From Flavobacteriales bacterium UBA2040 (GTDB lineage: Bacteria > Bacteroidota > Bacteroidia > Flavobacteriales_D > Crocinitomicaceae): a stretch of 11,070 nucleotides of DNA. The stretch lies in the NCBI GenBank assembly GCA_002332715.1, contig DDBE01000112.1, positions 14,737-25,806 on the forward strand. Direction: 5' to 3'. Shown here one piece after another: positions 1 through 7,044 of the stretch. The notes beneath the pieces are model-generated. The model ran no database searches. It saw only the letters and a list, made by a program, of their open reading frames with translations, and had not been told where the DNA came from. Numbering within the stretch: position 1 is the first letter of the stretch; every line of letters begins with the position of its first letter. A program made the translations under genes and the position numbers.

Positions 1-72
1 GGGAAAGTCCCATTTATGCACATTCAAGAAATGGAAGCTTCGGATAAGATAGCACGCTTCCTGATGCGTTAG
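1..72 (+). CDS. C-terminal end of an unidentified protein, possibly an alpha/beta hydrolase (partial, 5' end outside window)
   Basis: Frame 1 is open from the first base to a TAG at 70-72 and gives 23 residues, beginning GKVPFMHIQEMEA and ending ARFLMR. The pattern G-x-V-P-F, then a short acidic stretch, then a helix ending in F-L resembles the tail of alpha/beta hydrolases. In those the catalytic His usually lies in a GH-x-P context; here the position after the Gly is Lys, so the assignment is weak. Its stop overlaps by 4 bp the stop of the convergent minus-strand gene. Such tight tail-to-tail packing is common in compact genomes and supports a real reading frame. Only the last codons are visible, so function cannot be fixed. 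Confidence 0.4.
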   Translation, partial: GKVPFMHIQEMEASDKIARFLMR

Positions 73-1103
73 TAGGGCGAAAAGTTTACTAGTTTGCAAT
101 AGTCGACTTCAGACGTTTTTATCGGTGTTCGATTGAAACCCATCCAATAGAAAATTTGGCTCATCCGAGATCTGGTTTTATATATTTCACCCAATTGCCA
201 AGACAAGTAGTAATACTGATAACCACTTGGCGTGCTGAATATCATTGTGCGACCCGTAAACGTGGGCAAGGATGCCAATATCGCCTGTGGATTCGGCCCC
301 AACCACGTTACATTTCTGTGCGGCATGCGCCATGCTGAATCCAAATCGGTCACATTCGTTGGTCCTTTGTAATACGTTTGCCCATCAATGATAGCGGAAA
401 CTTTAGTCCAGTTTCCCTTTTCAATCGCAGCGCAAAACTTACAATCAAGGGGACAAAATTCAGTGTTCACAAATATTGAACTAACCGAAAAGTAATTTAC
501 AATAGAGAGTCTTAAATAATTGCTTTGTGTACCGTCGAAGGACAAGTCCAATTTCGTCGTATCATAATTTTCTTCAGAAGAATGCCCAAATGGATCAATC
601 GGATTAAAAGCATATTGCGCCAAATCATCATTCCAAGGCTGATACCATGCCAAAACCTGATATTCGCCAGCCGTTAATTCAGGTAATCGGTGATGCGCTT
701 CGATATGCGAATCGAAATTTTTACTATCGTTGAAAAAAACGGGAATTCTAAAAGTTTCACCAGCTTCCAAATACCGAAAATCAGTTCCTCCTCTAATCGA
801 TGTGTCGATAGTGATTTCTGCACTTTCACGAAATACTTCCGTATAAAAATCATTTTTTACAGAAAAGAATGAAAAATAGATGATTTTTTTACCTGACTTT
901 CTATTTCCGGGCAGAAGTGTCGGACGAGTGCCTAAGTCTTTGTTGGTAAACTCTAACCAGAATAGAATTTGTTGACCATTTGCCACTTCAGAATTTTCGC
1001 AGGTTAGTTTGATGGATAAACAGTTTGGGCGCAGGTCGGCTTTGGCAGAAACGGAAACCGTCGTAAAAAATAAAATTAACAAGTACTTGGGTAATTTTAA
1101 CAT
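69..1103 (-). CDS. Exported protein of unknown function with six cysteines
   Basis: I do not recognise this family. I start it at the ATG at 1103 (344 aa). From there the protein opens with MLKLPKYLLILFF, a Lys, a hydrophobic core and a VSAKA-type signal peptidase I site near residue 22. The frame extends 14 codons further to a TTG at 1145, but that would put a charged stretch before the signal peptide. The mature part looks like two regions. Residues about 25-200 are rich in alternating beta-strand patterns and include a YQVLAWYQPW motif, suggesting an Ig-like or jelly-roll fold. Residues about 205-344 are aromatic-rich and carry a C-x3-C-x2-C cluster (Cys217, 221, 224), with other Cys at 28, 35 and 336. 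Six Cys in an exported protein fits disulfides (inference). There is no lipobox and no T9SS sorting domain. It lies downstream of tsaD and a gene remnant on the same strand. Periplasmic or envelope location is likely; role unknown. Confidence 0.75.
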   Translation of the reverse strand: MLKLPKYLLILFFTTVSVSAKADLRPNCLSIKLTCENSEVANGQQILFWLEFTNKDLGTRPTLLPGNRKSGKKIIYFSFFSVKNDFYTEVFRESAEITIDTSIRGGTDFRYLEAGETFRIPVFFNDSKNFDSHIEAHHRLPELTAGEYQVLAWYQPWNDDLAQYAFNPIDPFGHSSEENYDTTKLDLSFDGTQSNYLRLSIVNYFSVSSIFVNTEFCPLDCKFCAAIEKGNWTKVSAIIDGQTYYKGPTNVTDLDSAWRMPHRNVTWLGPNPQAILASLPTFTGRTMIFSTPSGYQYYYLSWQLGEIYKTRSRMSQIFYWMGFNRTPIKTSEVDYCKLVNFSPY

Positions 1104-1176
1104 ATGAACGAAGTTAGCCAACTTTTTACGTCGTATGAAACTCAAAAATGAGATTTATTTTGCTAATTCTTTCAAT

Positions 1177-1311
1177 TTAATATGCGCGATAACAATCAGT
1201 CCTCACATAATCGCTCTGTTTATCGATAATCTTAAAACCAAGAATAGTATAATAAAACCGAATTTGTTCCTTTAAATTCGAAGTTTGAAGTCTTAGTTTA
1301 TTGATTTTCAT
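1177..1311 (-). pseudogene. Truncated VOC (glyoxalase/bleomycin-resistance) fold fragment, 44 codons
   Basis: Reading the minus strand from the ATG at 1311 gives 44 residues to a TAA at 1177. The start (MKINKLRLQTSNLKEQIRF) followed by YYTILGFKIID matches the opening beta-strand and helix of VOC-superfamily proteins. Their usual pattern is a strand, then T-x-N/D-L, a helix, then FY-x4-LGF. Complete VOC domains need roughly 110-130 residues, and no continuation of the fold exists: other frames close within a few codons and the next gene begins at 1103. I therefore read it as a remnant left by a deletion, not a working enzyme. It is in frame with tsaD, 27 bp beyond its stop, with no promoter box seen between. 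A GNAT acetyltransferase C-terminus also contains an FY-x3-GF motif and is the main alternative. A functional small protein cannot be excluded. Confidence 0.5.
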
Positions 1312-1338
1312 GTATACAATAGTTTCTAACTTAATTTT

Positions 1339-2358
1339 CTACATAGCCATTCTCGCTTTCGCACTAATTTCTTGACCAGCCGTCAATCCTTTTTCCAACA
1401 TAAACTTTCCGGCTATGGCAATCATCGCCGCATTGTCGGTGCAGTACTCAAATTTCGGAATGAATATATCCCAATTCTCTTGCTCTCCCAATTGCATCAT
1501 CGCACTACGAAGTCCTGAATTGGCCGAAACACCGCCAGCAATTGCAATTTGGGTAATCTTTAAATCTTTCGCCGCTAAGGTGATTTTCTTGAGCAGAATC
1601 GAAACTATTGTTCTCTGAATAGACGCGCACAAATCGGCTTTGTTTTCTTCGATAAATTCAGGATTGTTTTTCGTTTCCCTCTTCAAGAAATACATGATCG
1701 CTGTCTTCAATCCGCTAAAACTAAAGTTGTAACCTTCCATATTCGGTTTGGAAAACGAAAAAGCATCAGCGTTCCCTTCTTTGGCACATTTGTCGATTAA
1801 CGGTCCGCCTGGATAAGGAAATCCAAGTAATTTCGCCGATTTATCAAAAGCTTCTCCAGCGGCGTCATCTATGGTCGAACCAATGACTTCCATATCCAAA
1901 TAATCTTTGACCAACACGATTTGCGTATGTCCGCCAGATACGGTCAAGCATAAAAAAGGAAATTTTGGCTTTTCCTTTCCTTCATCGTCTATAAAATGAG
2001 CCAGTACGTGCCCTTGCATGTGGTTTACGTCCATCATGGGAATGTTTTTTGCCAAAGAAAGAGCTTTCGCGAAAGAAGTTCCTACGACCAAAGACCCCAT
2101 CAATCCTGGTCCTCGCGTAAATGCGATACCGTCCAAATCATCCAAAGTGATTCCTGCTTTTTTTATGGCAGAATGAACAACAGGTATTAAATTTTTCTGG
2201 TGCGCTCGACTGGCTAACTCAGGAACAACACCTCCATATTCTTCATGAATCTTTTGTCCAGCAATCACGTTTGATAAAATGGAACTATTTTTGAGTATGG
2301 ATGCAGAGGTATCGTCGCATGAAGACTCGATTCCCAAAATGTAAATGTCTTTTTGCAC
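1339..2358 (-). CDS. tsaD: tRNA N6-adenosine threonylcarbamoyltransferase TsaD
   Basis: TsaD (formerly Gcp/YgjD) transfers the threonylcarbamoyl group from TC-AMP to A37 of ANN-decoding tRNAs. It works in the cytoplasm with TsaB and TsaE, after TsaC/Sua5 makes the intermediate. The 339 residues match the usual bacterial length (about 335-345). Visible motifs, in order, are GIESSCDDTSAS (9-20, nucleotide-binding ASKHA loop), HQKNLIPV (53-60), the metal-binding NHMQGH (His113 and His117), SGGHTQ (141-146), DDAAGEAFDK (164-173), AGGVSAN (274-280) and CTDNAAM, whose Asp308 is the third expected metal ligand. All key residues are present. The start is GTG: an in-frame TAA lies 9 bp upstream and the first motif begins at residue 9, so no other usual start fits. 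It is divergent from the TamB-like gene with only 26 bp between start codons. A remnant and an exported-protein gene follow on the same strand. Confidence 0.97.
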   Translation of the reverse strand: MQKDIYILGIESSCDDTSASILKNSSILSNVIAGQKIHEEYGGVVPELASRAHQKNLIPVVHSAIKKAGITLDDLDGIAFTRGPGLMGSLVVGTSFAKALSLAKNIPMMDVNHMQGHVLAHFIDDEGKEKPKFPFLCLTVSGGHTQIVLVKDYLDMEVIGSTIDDAAGEAFDKSAKLLGFPYPGGPLIDKCAKEGNADAFSFSKPNMEGYNFSFSGLKTAIMYFLKRETKNNPEFIEENKADLCASIQRTIVSILLKKITLAAKDLKITQIAIAGGVSANSGLRSAMMQLGEQENWDIFIPKFEYCTDNAAMIAIAGKFMLEKGLTAGQEISAKARMAM

Positions 2359-2363
2359 GGATG

Positions 2364-2373
2364 TTTACGTAAA
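2364..2373. promoter_or_regulatory. 10-bp perfect palindrome in the tsaD/tamB divergent promoter
   Basis: TTTACGTAAA reads the same on both strands. It sits in the 26 bp between the two start codons and overlaps the candidate -7 box for the TamB-like gene (2370-2377). It could be a binding half of a regulator site, but a 10 bp palindrome in AT-rich DNA can arise by chance. Confidence 0.2.
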
Positions 2374-2377
2374 TTTG
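2370..2377 (+). promoter_or_regulatory. Candidate Bacteroidota -7 box (TAAATTTG) for the TamB-like gene
   Basis: TAAATTTG fits the Bacteroidota sigma-A -7 consensus TAnnTTTG. It ends 7 bp before the ATG at 2385, so transcription would begin almost at that ATG, giving a nearly leaderless mRNA. Otherwise translation may begin at the in-frame ATG at 2397. A TTG at 2353-2355 is the only -33 candidate and its spacing (14 bp) is shorter than usual. Confidence 0.4.
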
Positions 2378-2384
2378 TTTTAGA

Positions 2385-5300
2385 ATGTCAAAATTAATGA
2401 AATTTATAGGACGCTTTTTCGCTGTTGTGGTGGATGTGGCACTTATATGTATTATTATTTTGGCGTTTCTTGTCAGAACCTATAAATTTCAAACCTTTTT
2501 AGCTCAGCAAGCGACCTCTTTTCTATCCAATGAATTGGGGACAAAAATGAAGGTGGACGAAGTAGCCATTGTCTTTTTCAATCGTGTGGCTTTGAAGGGC
2601 GTTTATGTTGAAGATGAAAACGGTGAAGTTTTGGCTGATCTAAAAACTTTGCATGTAAAACTCAAAACGCTCGATTTTGCGCGCAATAAACTAACGATTT
2701 CTTCAGTCGAACTAGACAAAGGATATGTGCATATTCAGCGTGCGAAATCTGGAGATTACAACTACTGGTTTATTCAAGATTATTTCGATTCTGGAACTAA
2801 AACCAGCACTTCGAAACCAATGGCGGTGAATTTGAGACAATTAAAATTGACCAATGTCCATTTCCGTTATGACGATAACCGAAAGACCTACTCCAAATTT
2901 GGTATGGATTGGGATCATCTTGATTTTAAAAATGTCAACTTATTCGCCGACAACATTAAAATCAGAGGAAACGATATTTTTGCAAATATTAAAAACCTTG
3001 CCGCTGAAGAAAAATGTGGATTCGTTTTGGACAAACTGACCGGAGTTGCGGCTGTCACCTCCAAAGGGATATATTTAAACGAACTCACCATCAAAACCCC
3101 GTTATCTGATGTTTCATTCGAAAGAATGAACCTGAGAATGAATCAGTTGCCGGATATCTATACTTTTGAGGACAGCATTGTTTTTGAAGCCAATCTTCGA
3201 CCGTCTTTAGTTTGTTTGAAAGACATTTCCTATTTCGCTTCGGCACTAGAAGGAATGGACCAAATAGTCGTTTTATCTGGTGAGATTAGCCGACGAGTAA
3301 AAAACCTTCATGTCGCTAATTTGAATCTTCGTACGGGTAAAAAAACGCAGATAAAAGGAACAGTAAATCTACCTGACTTTCGAAATTTAGACGGCTCTTT
3401 TTTCAATGAGAAATTGGATTATGCCTACATCGATTTGAATGAATTGAAACAGATCAAACTCCCCAAAGACAGTGGAGGAGGATATATGACTTTCGACAAA
3501 TACGTAGAACGTTTGGAGTACTTGGAAGGTGAAAATATCAAGTTGACGGGTTTCATGGATAATTTTGTTGTCGCTGCAAACAAATTAACCACTCAATTAG
3601 GAACTGTTCGCATGGACAATGGCGTAGAATTCTCGAAAAACCATCAAAACAATTCTTACGAATTCAATCGCTCTTTGGCAAGCACCTACGATGTAAAAGT
3701 GGAAGAATTTGATTTAGGAACTTTTCTTCAAGACCACCAATTTGGTGTAATTGACGGAACATTTTTCTTGAGTGGCGAAGCACTTCCAACTGAGTCAATA
3801 AATTTCACAAACATTGAAGGTGAAGTCACTCGTTTCGATTTCATGGATTATTCCTACAAAAATATTTCAATCAAAGAAGGTAGTTTAATAGACAATGTCC
3901 TAGTAGGAAAAGTAGATGTTAAGGACGACAATCTAAATCTTGTTTACGATGGCAGTATAGATTTAAAAGGGAAGCAACAAATGCAATTTACCGTTGATTT
4001 GACTCGCGCAGCACTAAACAATCTGGGCTTCACGAAGGTCAATAATTCAAAATTGGAATCAAAATTTGAGGTGAATTTAACCGGTACTGATGAAACCAAT
4101 ATTTCGGGAAGTATAGAATTAATAGGATTTATCTACTCTGAAAAAGGTAAAAATTTCAAAGTGCCAAACATGACAATTGATGTCACCCGCGGTCCTTTTT
4201 CAGATTTACTGCGCATTAATTCTGATTTGGGCAATGCTAGAATTGAGGGGGAAATAGACTTTGCCCAGGTCAGCGCCTCTTTTCAATCTCAATTGAGTCA
4301 AATTTTACCAGCGTTATTTGAACCACCGAAGAAAAAGAATACGAATTTGACAAAGAAAAATAACTTCACCTATTCAATAAATACGGAGAAGAAGATGAAT
4401 GAGTTCTTGGATATCTTCGTTCCTGGTTTTTATATCAAACCAGGCACAAAGGTTTCTGGTGGTTATTCAGAAGCAACGAATGACTTCTCGATGGTGTTGG
4501 AAAGTTCCTTGATTACATTCGAAGACTTTCAATTTCACAATGTATATGTTAACCAAAGCACTATTGACAAAGACGTTAAAATGAAGGTCGATATTGGTGA
4601 ATTTTATCTGAACGACACCCTTTCTGTTGCCCTCCTTTTGTTTGACGCAGTTGGTTCTAGAGATACTTTTCAAACGCAATTAACGTGGAATCCGAATACG
4701 ACGAATTACTCCGAATTGAATTGGCAAACAGCGATTATAGACGAAGAATCTATAGATTTTTTAATTCAACCTTCGCTTATCTCTATTCATGAAAAAGAAT
4801 GGAATATAAAAAATTCTTCGGCCTTAGAATATAGACAAGACTACATCTCGATAAAGGACTTTTTATTTGAACGAAAAAACCAATTTATTTCACTAAATGG
4901 AAAAGTTTCCGATCGTGATGAAGACAAATTAAAAATAAAAATGAGCCATCTACATTTGGATGATTTTGCCCCTATTATTCAGTCTACTGTTGCCTTGAAT
5001 GGCGAACTGAATGGTTTCGGTGAAATCTCTACGCCGTTTACGAATCTTGGATTCAAAGGTGACGCTAGTATCAAAGGTCTTATTATTGACCAAGAGGAAG
5101 TGGGTGATGTTTTCGTTCAATCTAATTGGGAAAAAGGAAAACAAAGTATCGGGTTAAAAGGTGATTTAATTTACAAAAACACACAGACCTTTACCTTCGA
5201 TGGTTTCTATCACCTCAATAGGAAAAAGGACATCTTGGATTTCAATTTGGTATTCGACGATACGGATATCCAATTCACAAACGCCTTTATGGATCCGCAG

Positions 5301-6938
5301 ATAGTCTCCGATATTCAAGGTACGCTCAATGGAAAAATAAGAATGAAAGGCACACCTGACAAACCTTTGTTTTCCGGTGGATTTGATTTGGCGAATGGCG
5401 GTGCCAAAATTGGAATTTTAGGAGTGAAATTCAAAACAAATGGTGAAATCTATTGTGATGAGCACGGGTTCTACATGGACAACATTCCGATTTTTGATCA
5501 AGAGGGAAATGCAGGTGCCCTTGTTGGCTCTATTTATCATGATAATTTCATGGGTTGGAATTTTGATCTTGCCTTTAACCTAGAGGACGATGCGGTGAAT
5601 AAAGATCCTATCGTTCCTTGGAAAGTACTTCCGTTGGATAAATTCTTGGTGATGAACACTAGCTATCAAGAAGGAGATTCGTATTACGGAAAAGCATACA
5701 TGACTGGATATGCCAACATTTTTGGTTATGCTGAACATTTGGAGATAACGGTCGATGCTAAGACAGAAAAAGGTACTACGATTAATTTTCCGATGTATGG
5801 AACTGCTGAAATTTCTGCTGACGAAGATTTTATCACGTTTGTTTCTTCTGATAGTTCATTCGTGTTGGGTGATCCGAAAATTAACTTCACTGGTGTTGAT
5901 CTGAATCTTAACTTCAATGTTACTCCAGATGCGAAACTCAAAATTATTTTTAATGAAAAATTAGGTGATGAAATTGTGACCGACGGGTCTGGAAAAATCA
6001 GCATGCGTGTGGATAATCGAGGCGAGATTACGCTTGATGGAACGTATACTGTGAACGAAGGTGTTTACAAATTCGCCTTGGGTCCCATTAAACAAAACTT
6101 CTTCATTGAACAAGGTGGATACATCACGTGGACAGGAGATCCGTACAATGCCAATCTGAATTTGAGATCGTATTACAAAACGAAAGCCAACTTATCTGAA
6201 ATTTCGGTGGATCAAATCGGAAATTCTACAGGAACCAATCAAGAAGTTCTTTGCTATTTGGACATAACCCAAACCCTGGTAAATCCTGCAATCACTTTTG
6301 ATATTGAAGTACCCAATGCTGATGAGTCAGGCAAAGCATTGATTAATAGAATTAAAAGCGATCCTGAGGAATTAAATCGTCAGTTTTTCTCTTTGCTCCT
6401 TGTAAAAAGTTTTCAACCTCTAAAAGGTTCCAACACAGCTGCCAGTGGCACAGCTTTAGACCTAGCCGCCAATCAGATCAACTCGATGTTGTCACAATTA
6501 TCTCAGAGTTATAAATTGGCAGTCAATATGGATGCGAATGCCTTAGGGGAAAAAACCTACGAGCTCGGTTTATCGAAAGAATTCTTAGATAATAGATTAA
6601 TTTTATCTGGAAGTTTTGGGGTTGAGAACTCTACTGCCACTGAAACAAGCTCTAGTCAAAATTTCTTAATAGGTGATGTAAATTTGGAATATCTCTTAAA
6701 TGAAACTGGTACGTTTAGAGTAAATATTTTCAACGAGTCCAACCAAAGCAAGGTAATTCAAGATAACAATCAAGGCTTATTCAAACAAGGTATTGGTATC
6801 AATTATCAAGAAGATTTCACAGGTTTCAAGAACTTTAAATTATTTCAATATTTCTTCGATTTATTAAGAAAAAGCAATGACAAACGTTTCCCGTATAAAA
6901 AGAATAAGAAACGAACACCTGTGCCAACAATCGATTGA
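2385..6938 (+). CDS. tamB: TamB/AsmA-like translocation and assembly module protein
   Basis: TamB-type proteins are very long inner-membrane-anchored, beta-rich proteins that span the periplasm. They are implicated in outer-membrane protein assembly with TamA/BamA-like partners and in phospholipid transport across the envelope. This one has 1517 residues. A single membrane segment lies at about residues 9-30 (RFFAVVVDVALICIIILAFL), followed by an AsmA-like region beginning QTFLAQQATSFLSNELGTKM. A long repetitive beta-strand body follows. The C-terminal TamB domain (formerly DUF490) covers about residues 1000-1430. Its hallmark stretch at about 1202-1272 includes LDGTYTVNEGVYKFALGPI and a G-x-Y-I-x-W-x-GDPY pattern. 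A final beta-rich section with LSKEFLDNRLILSGSFGVEN is followed by a short basic tail. The frame is unbroken. ATG 2385 is the longest start; ATG 2397 (residue 5) is a good alternative given the close promoter box. No TamA/TamL-type barrel gene is in the window. The exact role in Bacteroidota is inferred from family. Confidence 0.9.
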   Translation: MSKLMKFIGRFFAVVVDVALICIIILAFLVRTYKFQTFLAQQATSFLSNELGTKMKVDEVAIVFFNRVALKGVYVEDENGEVLADLKTLHVKLKTLDFARNKLTISSVELDKGYVHIQRAKSGDYNYWFIQDYFDSGTKTSTSKPMAVNLRQLKLTNVHFRYDDNRKTYSKFGMDWDHLDFKNVNLFADNIKIRGNDIFANIKNLAAEEKCGFVLDKLTGVAAVTSKGIYLNELTIKTPLSDVSFERMNLRMNQLPDIYTFEDSIVFEANLRPSLVCLKDISYFASALEGMDQIVVLSGEISRRVKNLHVANLNLRTGKKTQIKGTVNLPDFRNLDGSFFNEKLDYAYIDLNELKQIKLPKDSGGGYMTFDKYVERLEYLEGENIKLTGFMDNFVVAANKLTTQLGTVRMDNGVEFSKNHQNNSYEFNRSLASTYDVKVEEFDLGTFLQDHQFGVIDGTFFLSGEALPTESINFTNIEGEVTRFDFMDYSYKNISIKEGSLIDNVLVGKVDVKDDNLNLVYDGSIDLKGKQQMQFTVDLTRAALNNLGFTKVNNSKLESKFEVNLTGTDETNISGSIELIGFIYSEKGKNFKVPNMTIDVTRGPFSDLLRINSDLGNARIEGEIDFAQVSASFQSQLSQILPALFEPPKKKNTNLTKKNNFTYSINTEKKMNEFLDIFVPGFYIKPGTKVSGGYSEATNDFSMVLESSLITFEDFQFHNVYVNQSTIDKDVKMKVDIGEFYLNDTLSVALLLFDAVGSRDTFQTQLTWNPNTTNYSELNWQTAIIDEESIDFLIQPSLISIHEKEWNIKNSSALEYRQDYISIKDFLFERKNQFISLNGKVSDRDEDKLKIKMSHLHLDDFAPIIQSTVALNGELNGFGEISTPFTNLGFKGDASIKGLIIDQEEVGDVFVQSNWEKGKQSIGLKGDLIYKNTQTFTFDGFYHLNRKKDILDFNLVFDDTDIQFTNAFMDPQIVSDIQGTLNGKIRMKGTPDKPLFSGGFDLANGGAKIGILGVKFKTNGEIYCDEHGFYMDNIPIFDQEGNAGALVGSIYHDNFMGWNFDLAFNLEDDAVNKDPIVPWKVLPLDKFLVMNTSYQEGDSYYGKAYMTGYANIFGYAEHLEITVDAKTEKGTTINFPMYGTAEISADEDFITFVSSDSSFVLGDPKINFTGVDLNLNFNVTPDAKLKIIFNEKLGDEIVTDGSGKISMRVDNRGEITLDGTYTVNEGVYKFALGPIKQNFFIEQGGYITWTGDPYNANLNLRSYYKTKANLSEISVDQIGNSTGTNQEVLCYLDITQTLVNPAITFDIEVPNADESGKALINRIKSDPEELNRQFFSLLLVKSFQPLKGSNTAASGTALDLAANQINSMLSQLSQSYKLAVNMDANALGEKTYELGLSKEFLDNRLILSGSFGVENSTATETSSSQNFLIGDVNLEYLLNETGTFRVNIFNESNQSKVIQDNNQGLFKQGIGINYQEDFTGFKNFKLFQYFFDLLRKSNDKRFPYKKNKKRTPVPTID
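2389..2396 (-). promoter_or_regulatory. Candidate -7 box (TAATTTTG) for tsaD, inside the start of the TamB-like gene
   Basis: On the minus strand 2389-2396 reads TAATTTTG, fitting TAnnTTTG, 30 bp upstream of the tsaD GTG. That is a normal leader length for this group. It overlaps codons 2-4 of the TamB-like gene and lies 11 bp from that gene's own -7 box on the other strand, so the two promoters would overlap. No clear -33 TTG was found. Confidence 0.35.
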
Positions 6939-7011
6939 AAATCCGTTTCGATTGCCAACTTGCTAGAGGAATAAAAAAAATAGACCATCCATTTTTAGAA
7001 AGAAAGTTCAT

Positions 7012-7019
7012 TAGATTTG
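7012..7019 (+). promoter_or_regulatory. Candidate -7 box (TAGATTTG) for accC
   Basis: TAGATTTG matches TAnnTTTG and lies 25 bp upstream of the accC ATG, in the 106 bp gap after the TamB-like gene. A second near-match (CAAATTTG, 7033-7040) is too close to the ATG to be likely. No good -33 TTG is present, only a T-run near 6992-6996. The gap holds no other gene and no clear hairpin terminator for the upstream gene. Confidence 0.4.
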
Positions 7020-7044
7020 TTATTCCATAGATCAAATTTGAAAC

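Noticed and set aside
730..740. Idea that the C-x3-C-x2-C cluster of the exported protein (encoded near 390-415) marks a radical SAM enzyme
   Set aside because: The spacing matches, but the motif is in the C-terminal half of a signal-peptide protein with no surrounding TIM-barrel pattern; disulfides in the periplasm are far likelier.
1141..1165. Short hairpin CTCA-AAAA-TGAG followed by T-rich DNA as a terminator
   Set aside because: The stem is only 4 bp with no GC-rich part and lies just upstream of a gene on the minus strand; too weak to call.
5726..6004. Minus-strand 92-codon open frame
   Set aside because: It is antisense to the most conserved part of the TamB-like gene and has no recognisable motif or promoter box.
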